DNA from: Bog-950 sp046329535
GTDB taxonomy: Bacteria > Bacteroidota > Bacteroidia > Chitinophagales > LD1
Assembly (NCBI GenBank): GCA_046329535.1
Contig: JAXLUN010000002.1
Span: 496,001 to 560,000, forward strand
DNA: 64,000 nt
Reading direction: 5' to 3'
Shown here: one piece after another, positions 24,345-32,370 of the stretch
Position numbering within the stretch: the first letter of the stretch is position 1
Layout: every line of letters starts with the position of its first letter
Program-made: the position numbers and the translations under genes
Notes under the pieces: generated by a model
Databases searched by the model: none
Seen by the model: the letters and a program-made list of their open reading frames with translations, nothing else
Told to the model about the DNA's origin: nothing

Positions 24345-26447
24345 ATGAGTTCGTTTGTTCAATCACCTATTGAGTTTTTAAAAGGAGTAGGTCCCCAACG
24401 CGGTGAAATATTGCGCAAGGAGCTGCATATAGCCACCTTTGGTGATCTGTTGCAACACTATCCTTTTCGCTATGTAGATCGAAGTGTGATTCACAAGATC
24501 TCGGAACTAAATCCCTTGACACAGTACATTCAGTTGAAGGGGAAAATAACCGGCTTCCGTCAATTAGCTTCGGGTAAACAGAAGCGGCTGATGGCTACCT
24601 TTCGCGACAGCACGGGCGAGGTAGATTTAATCTGGTTTCAAAGCGTAGACTTTGTTCTGAAAACACTAAAGCCGAATGTTGAACTGCTGGTATTTGGTAA
24701 GCCCACACTGTTTAATGGCGAATACAACATAGCACATCCCGAAGTAGAAATTTTAACCGATGAAGTAAAACTGAGCGGCAAAGGTTTACAACCGGTTTAT
24801 TCTTCTACCGAAAAAATGAAGAAAAAGTTCTTGGACTCGCGTGGTTTGCAGCGTATGATGCGCACGCTGGTAGATCAAATGAAAGAACGCGATGTGCCCG
24901 AGTTTCTGCCTACTGAAATTCTGGAGAAATACAAACTGACTTCACGCTTCGAAGCCTTGCAGCAGATTCATTTTCCTAAAAATGAAACACTGTTACATGA
25001 AGCTACCCGCAGACTGAAATTTGAAGAACTGTTTTTGATTCAGTTGCAGCTAATGAAAGTGAAATCCAATCGGAATCAGATTTCGAAAGGTTTTTTGTTC
25101 GAAAAAATTGATCATCACTTCGACCACTTCTATCATCATCAATTAAAATTTGAATTGACGGGTGCTCAAAAGCGTGTGCTGAAAGAAATAAGACGCGATA
25201 CACTTTCTGGCAGGCAGATGAACCGCTTATTACAGGGCGATGTAGGCAGTGGTAAAACCGTGGTGGCTTTGCTTACCATGCTAATGGCCATTGACAACGA
25301 CTTTCAGGCCTGCCTCATGGCCCCTACCGAAATTCTCGCCAACCAGCATTACGAGAGTATTATGGAAGTGCTGCGCGGTATGAATCTGCAAGTGGCTCTG
25401 CTTACCGGCAGTGTTAAAGGTAAAGCACGAAAATTCATTCTCGAAAATCTGGCCGAAGGAAAAATAGATATTCTGATAGGCACCCATGCGCTGATTGAAG
25501 AAACGGTAGTATTCAAAAACATAGGCATGGTGGTGATTGATGAACAACACCGTTTCGGGGTGGCACAGCGTGCAGCACTCTGGACCAAAAACGAAAAGCC
25601 TCCGCATATTCTGGTCATGACCGCCACCCCAATTCCACGTACTCTGGCTATGACTATTTATGGCGACCTAGATGTATCGGTCATTGATGAACTGCCTCCT
25701 GGCCGTAAACCCATACGCACCGTGCACCGCACCGATGCCGACCGTCTGCGTGTGTTTGGCTTTATGAAAGAAGAGATTGAAAAGGGACGGCAAATCTATA
25801 TCGTGTATCCGCTCATTGAAGAAAGCGAAGCATTGGATTTAAAGCACTTGATGGATGGCTACGAGAGCATTTCGCGGGCGTTTCCCAAGCCCAAATATCA
25901 GTTGAGCATGGTGCACGGGCGCATGCGCAGTGCCGATAAGGATTTTGAAATGCAGCGTTTTGTAAAAGGCGAAACACAGATATTGATTGCTACCACAGTA
26001 ATTGAAGTAGGTGTTAATGTGCCTAACGCCAGCGTGATGATTATTGAAAATGCGGAACGTTTCGGGCTATCGCAGTTACACCAGTTGCGCGGACGGGTGG
26101 GACGCGGAGCAGAGCAGAGTTTCTGTATCCTGATTACCGGCTCTAAACTTTCGAACGATAGTAAACAACGCGTTGCCATAATGTGCCAAACCAATGATGG
26201 TTTTGTTGTTGCCGAAGAAGATTTAAAACTACGTGGCCCCGGTGACATAGAAGGCACTCAGCAAAGCGGAGTGATAAACCTACATCTGGCCGATTTGGTA
26301 AATGATGTGAAAGTACTGGAGGCTGCCCGCCTCTCAGCTATTGAATTAATTGAGAAAGATCCTACCCTCTCCTTACCATCCCATCAGCCGCTACTTAAGC
26401 ACGTAAGCGAAACTTCGAAAGAAAAAATCTGGAGTAAAATTAGTTAA
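24345..26447 (+). CDS. recG: ATP-dependent DNA helicase RecG
   Basis: 700 residues, close to the usual length. The N-terminal wedge domain (OB-fold, about 55-150) is followed by the helicase core: Walker A GDVGSGKT (298-305), APTEILANQHY, DEQHRFGVAQR, MTATPIPRTLAMT, and the VIEVGVNVPNASVMIIENAERFGLSQLHQLRGRVGRG stretch whose last part contains motif VI. The TRG-like C-terminus ends ... GPGDIEGTQQSG. RecG remodels stalled forks and branches DNA. It is downstream of an SF1 helicase gene and converges on a small lipoprotein gene with only one base between the stops. Confidence 0.97.
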   Translation: MSSFVQSPIEFLKGVGPQRGEILRKELHIATFGDLLQHYPFRYVDRSVIHKISELNPLTQYIQLKGKITGFRQLASGKQKRLMATFRDSTGEVDLIWFQSVDFVLKTLKPNVELLVFGKPTLFNGEYNIAHPEVEILTDEVKLSGKGLQPVYSSTEKMKKKFLDSRGLQRMMRTLVDQMKERDVPEFLPTEILEKYKLTSRFEALQQIHFPKNETLLHEATRRLKFEELFLIQLQLMKVKSNRNQISKGFLFEKIDHHFDHFYHHQLKFELTGAQKRVLKEIRRDTLSGRQMNRLLQGDVGSGKTVVALLTMLMAIDNDFQACLMAPTEILANQHYESIMEVLRGMNLQVALLTGSVKGKARKFILENLAEGKIDILIGTHALIEETVVFKNIGMVVIDEQHRFGVAQRAALWTKNEKPPHILVMTATPIPRTLAMTIYGDLDVSVIDELPPGRKPIRTVHRTDADRLRVFGFMKEEIEKGRQIYIVYPLIEESEALDLKHLMDGYESISRAFPKPKYQLSMVHGRMRSADKDFEMQRFVKGETQILIATTVIEVGVNVPNASVMIIENAERFGLSQLHQLRGRVGRGAEQSFCILITGSKLSNDSKQRVAIMCQTNDGFVVAEEDLKLRGPGDIEGTQQSGVINLHLADLVNDVKVLEAARLSAIELIEKDPTLSLPSHQPLLKHVSETSKEKIWSKIS

Positions 26448-26448
26448 G

Positions 26449-26655
26449 TCACTTCTTTACCTTCTTCGCGTTGGGAGGCAATAAACCACTCTTAGGTTTA
26501 GTGGTCTTAGGAATTTGAGGTTTTGTTTGCTTTTTCGCCTTTTTCTCGGGAAAGCTATCTGCATAAGTAGGGCAGGCAATTTTATTGCTGTTACAAGCGG
26601 GTGTTACCAACATCAAGCAAGCTGACAAAAACAGTAGCATTAATTTATGAAACAT
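26449..26655 (-). CDS. Small basic lipoprotein, function unknown
   Basis: A 68-residue protein with a lipoprotein signal ending VTPAC (Cys21) and a short mature part of about 47 residues that is rich in Lys and Pro (KKAKKQTKPQIPKTTKPKSG). It is similar in character to small envelope lipoproteins that bind peptidoglycan or LPS electrostatically, but no family is recognised. The stop codon lies one base from the recG stop on the other strand. The signal and lipobox make it a likely real gene despite its size. Confidence 0.68.
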   Translation of the reverse strand: MFHKLMLLFLSACLMLVTPACNSNKIACPTYADSFPEKKAKKQTKPQIPKTTKPKSGLLPPNAKKVKK

Positions 26656-26819
26656 GAAAAAGCTTTTGGGTGTTAAACGTAAAACGAAGTTAATAGTTAT
26701 AGGTCAAAACAGCTATTCGTTTTTTAACTATCTAAAATCAATATTCTACAGTTTGTAAATCTGCAGCGCCAGTATAGCATGTCACACAAAACTGGCTTTC
26801 AAATACACTTATAAAAAAA

Positions 26820-26859
26820 ATAAAACGGCCACCCTGTTTATGTAAGGCGGCCGTTTTAT
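26820..26859. terminator. Bidirectional intrinsic terminator
   Basis: An 11-bp stem (26820-26830 with 26849-26859, core AAAACGGCC) with an 18-nt loop, preceded by a run of A and followed by T's, so it can act on both strands. It lies just after the stop of the DUF3078 gene on the minus strand. The rest of 26656-26819 shows no gene. Confidence 0.85.
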
Positions 26860-26877
26860 AGATGAAAATTGACTGAT

Positions 26878-28044
26878 TTAAAACTTAAACGCCAAGCCAA
26901 TACCAAACTGCTCAAATATTTGCAGCTTATTGTAGCCACTTACAGTTTTGCCATATTTATCTTTATCGGTAATGCCATCGGGGCCTTTAGCCTTGGTTTC
27001 GTTTTTGTATTTATCTACCGGTGTTTGTGCATTATACTGATACACAAAGCGGGTAGACAAAGTAGCACTCAACCATTTATTTACTTTAAAAACTATATCG
27101 TTATCCCACTTTACTACTGGTATATGCTTGGTGTTATCGGCAATAGTTACCACACCCATACTGTCTTGAGCTGAATAGTATGTTGGCATCGCAGTGTTGT
27201 AGCTGGCGTTCAGGTAAGCACCAAACACATTCAGGTGACTTTTCCAGTTCACATTTTTAACTATATCTTTCTGAAAAAGAACATCTAACTCCCAACCAAG
27301 CTCACCCATGAAATAGTCGCCCTTTTTTAAACCAAAACGGGTTTCATCTACATTGGTATAGTAAGCATTTGTAAAACTACCATCGGGCAAAGTATCATTA
27401 TTTCTACCAGGGCTATCTTTCGTTACAAAGGTCATTTTGCCTTCTACCGGAGAGAAAAATAAAGTAAACCAACCTTTGGGTTTCCAAGTTAAACCAGGAC
27501 CCAATGTTAATACTGCCGGAGCCGCAAATTTGGAGATAGTGTACCTTCTAAATTCGCCATTTACAGTATCGGTCAGGGAATAATCATAAGTAGGTGTAAA
27601 CTGGCTTTCAAAGCCTATCCGAGCGGCAGCATATAGCTGGTCGGTAACACTGTAACCCACCATAGACTTAATAGCCAATAGATCAATATTTTTTTGAAGA
27701 TTAGATTTTGCCAACGACTTACTTCGTATAAGTCCGTTTGCTACCATGCCCCATTTAGCGTCTAAGCTATTATCCCAAATTAACTTCCCCTTTTTGTGGT
27801 TGGCATACATACTGGCACCAATTAAAAACGCAAAGTTATTACTACCGCCCGGTCCCCATTGGTAAAGTGCAGTTTGGCTCACCACTACACCGAGATAGCC
27901 TCCAATTTTCCAGGAGCTGTCTCGCAGGTAAATACCATCTCCCCCTAACACCAACTTAGGCTTTTTAGGCTTCACTGTGTCCTGCTGCGCCATAGCAACA
28001 GTTAATATCATACTCAACAGAACAAATAGTAACGACTTTCTCAT
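26878..28044 (-). CDS. DUF3078 family outer-membrane protein
   Basis: 388 residues from ATG 28042-28044, which starts a signal peptide (MRKSLLFVLLSMILTVAMAQQ); a longer frame begins 17 codons upstream and has no signal-like start. The mature part matches the DUF3078 pattern: WKIGGYLGVVVSQTALYQWGPGGSNNFAF, NHKKGKLIWDNSLDAKWGM, then many alternating polar/hydrophobic strands ending in FGIGLAFKF with a terminal Phe, as in outer-membrane beta barrels. Found widely in Bacteroidota; function unknown. Monocistronic, with a strong terminator at its 3' end and a divergent operon 254 bp away. Confidence 0.88.
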   Translation of the reverse strand: MRKSLLFVLLSMILTVAMAQQDTVKPKKPKLVLGGDGIYLRDSSWKIGGYLGVVVSQTALYQWGPGGSNNFAFLIGASMYANHKKGKLIWDNSLDAKWGMVANGLIRSKSLAKSNLQKNIDLLAIKSMVGYSVTDQLYAAARIGFESQFTPTYDYSLTDTVNGEFRRYTISKFAAPAVLTLGPGLTWKPKGWFTLFFSPVEGKMTFVTKDSPGRNNDTLPDGSFTNAYYTNVDETRFGLKKGDYFMGELGWELDVLFQKDIVKNVNWKSHLNVFGAYLNASYNTAMPTYYSAQDSMGVVTIADNTKHIPVVKWDNDIVFKVNKWLSATLSTRFVYQYNAQTPVDKYKNETKAKGPDGITDKDKYGKTVSGYNKLQIFEQFGIGLAFKF

Positions 28045-28227
28045 ACAATTTTGTTTAATTTTAGAATGCGCCACAATTTTCAAGTATTGTGCCAATAATA
28101 CTCTATTCTATTTTGAACAAATATCTATTCCAGGCGCACATTTTTCTATACGTGAGCTTTTTGTAAAAAATATACTATTGATAATCAACATATTAATAAA
28201 TATTTTGTTAAAATACACTACTATGTG

Positions 28228-28259
28228 TTGCATAATACCATCCAATAGATATATATTTG
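28228..28259 (+). promoter_or_regulatory. Bacteroidota-type promoter of the PadR/PspC operon
   Basis: A TTG at 28228-28230 (-33 element) and TATATTTG at 28252-28259 (-7 box) are separated by 21 bp, the best complete match in the window. Transcription would begin near 28266, giving a leader of about 33 nt before the ATG at 28299. Confidence 0.72.
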
Positions 28260-28298
28260 CATCGTCAAGTAGCTTATTAAACAATTAAAATAAAAATT

Positions 28299-28652
28299 AT
28301 GAAAAAATCGATTCACACCTTCACCCTGATAATTGGTGGTTTACTATTAGCTGGCAGTATGGGAGTCATGGCATCAGCACCAGCCCATGCCCAAAAAGCG
28401 GCTAAAGAAAATGTACGAAGAGAAGTTATCCGCAACATTAGCTGTCCGGACTTTGTAACGGAAAACAACGAGGCCAATGATGTAAAAGCTCTAGTGTCAG
28501 TGGATGAAAACGGACATATTCATCTGCATGAAATCAATTCAGCTAATCCTGAATTGAAAAGTTATGTGATTAAAACGCTGAAAGAAATGAAAATGAAAGA
28601 TACTACCCCAACCGGAAAATTTGTGTTGGTAGTAAAATTCAGAGTCGCTTAA
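28299..28652 (+). CDS. Small exported protein (TonB-C-like pattern), first gene of the PspC operon
   Basis: 117 residues with a signal peptide ending near APAHAQ (residue 31). The mature part, about 85 residues, has the order VRREVIRNISCPDF, VKALVSVDENGHIHLHEINS, LKSYVIKTLKEMKM and GKFVLVVKFRVA. This strand-helix-strand pattern recalls the C-terminal domain of TonB-like proteins, a resemblance only. It lies directly after the operon promoter and 20 bp before a second small exported protein. Its place ahead of PadR and PspC genes suggests a target or partner in envelope sensing. Confidence 0.75.
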   Translation: MKKSIHTFTLIIGGLLLAGSMGVMASAPAHAQKAAKENVRREVIRNISCPDFVTENNEANDVKALVSVDENGHIHLHEINSANPELKSYVIKTLKEMKMKDTTPTGKFVLVVKFRVA

Positions 28653-28672
28653 ACTATTTAAAAATAAAAGAC

Positions 28673-28933
28673 ATGAACAAGAAAGCAATCATCTTACTTA
28701 TAGCCTTTATTCCACTTTTCACATTTGCCAACAAGAACGACAAAGAAAAGATTAAGCTGGATGTAAAAGTCACTCTGAACAAAAACGGAAAGGTAGAGGT
28801 AAGCGGTTTAAAAGGTGACTTGAAAGAGCTTGAAAAAGAAATTAACACAGCCTTGGAAAATGTAACCGTTCAGCTGGATGGCAACAAAAAGAAACACGAA
28901 GTTCATATCAAAGCAGAAATAAAAACGAAATAA
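28673..28933 (+). CDS. Small exported protein, function unknown
   Basis: 86 residues with a signal peptide (MNKKAIILLIAFIPLFTFAN). The mature part is very rich in Lys and Glu: KLDVKVTLNKNGKVEVSGL, KGDLKELEKEINTALENV, then QLDGNKKKHEVHIKAEIKTK. Predicted as strand, helix, strand. It is followed by one base and then the padR ATG, so it is surely co-transcribed. No family recognised. The first gene of the operon encodes another small exported protein with similar topology but no clear sequence similarity. Confidence 0.75.
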   Translation: MNKKAIILLIAFIPLFTFANKNDKEKIKLDVKVTLNKNGKVEVSGLKGDLKELEKEINTALENVTVQLDGNKKKHEVHIKAEIKTK

Positions 28934-28934
28934 C

Positions 28935-29276
28935 ATGAACATAGAAAACACAAAAGCGCAAATGCGCAAGGGAGTGCTGGAGTTCTGTATTCTCTCCATT
29001 TTGTCGGATGGCGAACATTATCCTACCGAAATCATAGAACGGATGAAAACAGCTAAGCTGCTAGTGGTTGAAGGAACCCTTTATCCGTTGCTTACACGTT
29101 TAAAAAATGATGGTCTGCTCAGTTACCGTTGGGAAGAGTCCACCTCGGGTCCGCCTCGCAAGTATTTTACTTTAAGTGAAGAGGGCAGAAAAACACTGAC
29201 AGAATTAATCAACAGCTGGACGGAATTAACCGACTCAGTAAACCAAATCATTCAACAAACATCTAAAACCAACTAA
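28935..29276 (+). CDS. PadR family transcriptional regulator
   Basis: 113 residues. The winged helix is visible as RKGVLEFCILSILSDGEHYPTEII (helices 1-2), LLVVEGTLYPLLTRLKNDGLLS (recognition helix with the conserved GTLYP..RL) and the wing WEESTSGPPRKYFTLSEEG. This is the short (PadR-s1) form. Such proteins usually repress adjacent membrane or transport genes and respond to small molecules or phosphorylation. One base separates its stop from the next ATG (29278), which encodes a PspC-domain protein, a pairing recurrent in Bacteroidota. It probably regulates its own operon. Confidence 0.93.
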   Translation: MNIENTKAQMRKGVLEFCILSILSDGEHYPTEIIERMKTAKLLVVEGTLYPLLTRLKNDGLLSYRWEESTSGPPRKYFTLSEEGRKTLTELINSWTELTDSVNQIIQQTSKTN

Positions 29277-29277
29277 G

Positions 29278-31026
29278 ATGAGAAAGACATTAAATATAAA
29301 CCTAGGAGGCATAGCTTTCATTATTGATGAAAATGCATTTGAACTGTTGCATACCTACCTTGAATCGCTTAAGCGCAAGTTTAAAAATGAAGCCGAGCGC
29401 GATGAGATTTTAAATGACATTGAATCACGCATTGCTGAAATGCTGAACCAAAAACTTGGTAACCGCAAAGAAGTGGTAACACTTGAGGATGTTGCCTACG
29501 TTACAGAAATAATGGGTAAACCCGAAGATATTGCTGGTGAAGAAGAAGTTGCTGCAGGTCAACCGAAAGAAGAAAAAGTATTTACCACACCAAACACTGC
29601 AGCCACTCCTGTTAAAAGAAGACTCTTCCGAGATCCGGATGATGCTAAAGTTGGTGGAGTTATTTCCGGATTGTGTCACTATTTCGGGATTAACGATCCG
29701 GTTTGGGTTAGGTTGGCAGTAGCGCTGCTGTGCTTTGTAAGTTTTGGCACCATGATACTTATCTATATTCTTTTGCTTATAGTAATACCTAAAGCTATGA
29801 CCTCGGCCGAAAAACTTCAAATGAAAGGAGAGCCCGTAAACATTTCTACCATCGAGAAAGAAATTAAAGATGCCGCCACACGGGCCGGAGAGTCTATTCA
29901 AAACTTTGGCAGCAATCAGTCTTTCATCAGTAAACTGGGCAATGTACTTTTTCTAATAGTAGGCTTCTTCCTAAAATTAATTGCGGCCTTCGTCATATTT
30001 ATCGGCATCATTGTCTTGTTTGCTTTAATTGCCGCTGGTTTGGGTGTTACCATAGCGGGCAATGCTTTGATTACCCAAGCACCTCACTTGCTGGTAGACA
30101 GCACCACTACGCGTACGCTGTTTAACATCGGGCTACTTCTTTTCATAGGAGCACCTGTAATAGGAATGATTTATGCCGCACTTCGCGCCATATTAGGTAA
30201 TCGGGGTCGTGCTCCTTGGTTAAAGTGGACTCTGCTGGCCGCTTGGTGGATTGGTGTGTTTATGTTGGGAACATCAGCTTACAGAACCGGTATAGAATTT
30301 AAAACCGAAGGGACAACACACGAAAGCATGACACTGATGCAACCTACCGGTAAAAATATTCACGTGTTATTGGTGGATTCAACAGGTAAGCCTTTTGATA
30401 AAGATGATGAAAGCAGTGATTGGCAAGTTGGCTTTGGCGGGGTTGTGATAAACGGGGAAAACCTGGAAGATGTTCAACAGTTAAACATAGGCAAACCAGA
30501 TTTACAGATAATGCCTTCAATAAACGACTCATTCTATGTAGAAAAAGTGATTTCATCGAAAGGCCGAAATAAAGGCGATGCTATAAAAAACGCCTCTTAT
30601 GCTATCTATAATCTGAGTCAAACCGATTCCGTTTTGAATTTACCTGCAGCCCTACTATTGGATAAAAACAATAAATGGCGTGCGCAGAATATTAAAGTAA
30701 GAATTGCCATACCGGAAGGAATGTATTTGAGCTTTGGAAATAACATCGACCATTGGGCGGCTACGGTTAAGGGTGACAGCAATTATGACGACACTTACTT
30801 TGCCAACACAACATGGACTGTTGAAAACGGAAAAATAAAGTGCATTGCCGGAGAAAACCATTTTAATGCCGAGAAAGATGAAGTAGTAACGGAAGACATA
30901 ACCGCTATTGAACAAAATGGAAAAAAGCTCAAGAAGCAAGTGAGAATATTGAAAGAAAAAGAAGATGAGCTTAAAGATAAGTTGGAAAACAAATCCGATA
31001 AAGACGATAAGAACCAGGATTTTTAA
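29278..31026 (+). CDS. PspC-domain multi-pass membrane protein
   Basis: 582 residues. Residues 1-110 form a cytoplasmic helical region (LHTYLESLKRKF, RDEILNDIESRIAEML, VTLEDVAYVTEIMGKPEDI). The PspC domain is at about 115-178 (RLFRDPDDAKVGGVISGLCHYFGI, then a hydrophobic helix FGTMILIYILLLIVIP). Three or four more helices follow (about 225-360), then an extracytoplasmic or cytoplasmic beta-rich domain (about 370-545) and a highly charged Lys/Asp/Glu tail. PspC senses membrane stress in Proteobacteria; no PspA or PspB is present here. PadR upstream and DUF2807 and RDD genes downstream form a single operon. Confidence 0.92.
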   Translation: MRKTLNINLGGIAFIIDENAFELLHTYLESLKRKFKNEAERDEILNDIESRIAEMLNQKLGNRKEVVTLEDVAYVTEIMGKPEDIAGEEEVAAGQPKEEKVFTTPNTAATPVKRRLFRDPDDAKVGGVISGLCHYFGINDPVWVRLAVALLCFVSFGTMILIYILLLIVIPKAMTSAEKLQMKGEPVNISTIEKEIKDAATRAGESIQNFGSNQSFISKLGNVLFLIVGFFLKLIAAFVIFIGIIVLFALIAAGLGVTIAGNALITQAPHLLVDSTTTRTLFNIGLLLFIGAPVIGMIYAALRAILGNRGRAPWLKWTLLAAWWIGVFMLGTSAYRTGIEFKTEGTTHESMTLMQPTGKNIHVLLVDSTGKPFDKDDESSDWQVGFGGVVINGENLEDVQQLNIGKPDLQIMPSINDSFYVEKVISSKGRNKGDAIKNASYAIYNLSQTDSVLNLPAALLLDKNNKWRAQNIKVRIAIPEGMYLSFGNNIDHWAATVKGDSNYDDTYFANTTWTVENGKIKCIAGENHFNAEKDEVVTEDITAIEQNGKKLKKQVRILKEKEDELKDKLENKSDKDDKNQDF

Positions 31027-31051
31027 CTAATACACCTTAACCAACACACAC

Positions 31052-31783
31052 ATGAAATCAATCTTTTCAATAATAGCTATAGTGCTGCTGGTAGTCATAA
31101 CAATTACCATCATAAGTTCTTGCAAGAACAAAGGAAAGAAAAACAGAATCGTCAGTATGCAAAACAGACCTGTGACATCATTCAGCAGTATTTCTATAGA
31201 AGGGACTTTTCCGGTGGAGCTTTCGCAAAGCGGAGAGAACGAATGGGTGAAGGTGGAAGCCGATGATAAACTGCAAGAGTTAATTCTGGTACATAACGAT
31301 GGCGATCAATTAATTATTGAGATGAAGGAGGACGTTTCTCTTAGTAAAACGAAAAAAGTCAAGGTTTACATCAACTTTAAAAACATCCATGAGCTGAATT
31401 TTAACTCCGTTGGCAACTTAAATAACTCAGGCATCTTGAAGCTTGACAGTTTAGAATTGAACTCCGAATCTGTAGGAAAACTAGATCTAAATTTAGAAGG
31501 TAAGTTTTTGCGTGCAAATTTAAAGTCTGTAGGCGTTACAAATCTGAGTGGCATAGTAGATGAGGTTCGTATCAATAACAAGAGTATAGGTGCCCTCCAT
31601 GCATATGGATTGAAAGCCAAAAACCTGATGATTCACAACACTTCAGTTGGTATAGCAGAAGTTTATGCCGACAGCACTTTTCATATACGCTCTTCAGCTA
31701 TTGGAAACTTATACTATAAAGGTCCTGGCGCGATTAAAGAATTGAATAGCGAAGGCATTGGCAAAGTAGAACAAAGAAACTAA
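31052..31783 (+). CDS. DUF2807 (head GIN domain) lipoprotein
   Basis: 243 residues with a lipoprotein signal ending IISSC (Cys24). The rest is a right-handed beta-helix-like array: FSSISIEGTFPVELSQSG, LILVHNDGDQLIIEM, VKVYINFKNIHELNFNSVGNLNNSG, and repeated SVG/SIG turns (LNSESVGKLDLNLEG, ANLKSVGVTNLSG, INNKSIGALHAYG, IHNTSVGIAEVYA). These repeated turns and the GTFPVEL start are the mark of the DUF2807 family, often labelled a putative auto-transporter adhesin head domain. It follows the PspC-domain gene by 25 bp, an association seen repeatedly in Bacteroidota and likely functional. Confidence 0.9.
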   Translation: MKSIFSIIAIVLLVVITITIISSCKNKGKKNRIVSMQNRPVTSFSSISIEGTFPVELSQSGENEWVKVEADDKLQELILVHNDGDQLIIEMKEDVSLSKTKKVKVYINFKNIHELNFNSVGNLNNSGILKLDSLELNSESVGKLDLNLEGKFLRANLKSVGVTNLSGIVDEVRINNKSIGALHAYGLKAKNLMIHNTSVGIAEVYADSTFHIRSSAIGNLYYKGPGAIKELNSEGIGKVEQRN

Positions 31784-31790
31784 TTTAAGT

Positions 31791-32249
31791 ATGGAAATCA
31801 TTTCAATTAATCAGATTCAATACGCATCTGCCTTGAGAAGGCTGATGGCTTTTGTTATTGACCGTTTAGTCATCTCGGTAACAGTAACTATAGTGTTTCG
31901 CCAAATGCTGGGTTTACCTTTCGAGATTGATACAGATACTTTCTGGATTGGACTTCACCCGTGGCAGAATTATTTCGCACTTAACATGCTGAAAGAAATG
32001 CTGATACTGGCCTATTTTGCCGGGATGGAATCTTCTAAATATCAGGCAACGTTTGGTAAAATAGTGATGGGGATTCGTGTAACGGATAAGCACAACGATG
32101 CTATAAGCTTTGGAAAGGCGCTGCTGCGAAATTTATCTAAATACTTTTCGGCTCTTATTCTGGGTATTGGCTATATCCTGATCATTTTTGATGATAAGAA
32201 GCAAGGCCTGCATGATAAAATTGCAGATACGGTGGTGATTAAAACTTAA
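31791..32249 (+). CDS. RDD family membrane protein
   Basis: 152 residues. It starts LRRLMAFVIDRLVIS, carrying the Arg-Asp pair that gives the family its name, and has three or four membrane helices. YQATFGKIVMGIRVTDKHNDAISFGKALLRNLSKYF is the conserved amphipathic loop, and the end GLHDKIADTVVIKT is also typical. RDD proteins are small integral-membrane proteins; some transport Na+ or other cations, most are uncharacterised. It is the last gene of the PspC operon (8 bp after the DUF2807 gene) and is followed by a terminator. Confidence 0.9.
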   Translation: MEIISINQIQYASALRRLMAFVIDRLVISVTVTIVFRQMLGLPFEIDTDTFWIGLHPWQNYFALNMLKEMLILAYFAGMESSKYQATFGKIVMGIRVTDKHNDAISFGKALLRNLSKYFSALILGIGYILIIFDDKKQGLHDKIADTVVIKT

Positions 32250-32276
32250 GTTTCTGAAAACCGTGTTAGTTGGTTT

Positions 32277-32307
32277 AGCCCTTTCGAGCAATTGGAAGGG
32301 CTTTTTG
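32277..32307 (+). terminator. Intrinsic terminator of the PspC operon
   Basis: AGCCCTT (32277-32283) pairs with AAGGGCT (32296-32302), 12-nt loop, then TTTTTG. It lies 27 bp after the RDD stop codon and before the paa promoter. Confidence 0.8.
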
Positions 32308-32316
32308 TTCAATAAA

Positions 32317-32368
32317 CTAACACTTGTTTGTTTCAACTTCATTACTTATGTTTGCTAACAACTGTTAG
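32317..32368 (+). promoter_or_regulatory. Two operator-like inverted repeats flanking the paa promoter
   Basis: CTAACA-AC-TGTTAG (32355-32368) is a perfect 6-bp inverted repeat with a 2-bp spacer, and CTAACA-CT-TGTTTG (32317-32330) is the same design with one mismatch. Their centres are 38 bp apart; one overlaps the -33 element and the other the predicted transcription start. A further half-site TGTTAG lies at about 32264. Very likely binding sites for the TetR-family regulator encoded at 32371. Confidence 0.7.
32324..32354 (+). promoter_or_regulatory. Promoter of the tetR-paaABCD operon
   Basis: TTG at 32324-32326 and TATGTTTG at 32347-32354 are 20 bp apart, matching the Bacteroidota pattern. 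Transcription would begin near 32361, about 10 nt before the regulator ATG and inside the second inverted repeat. Confidence 0.7.
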
Positions 32369-32370
32369 TT

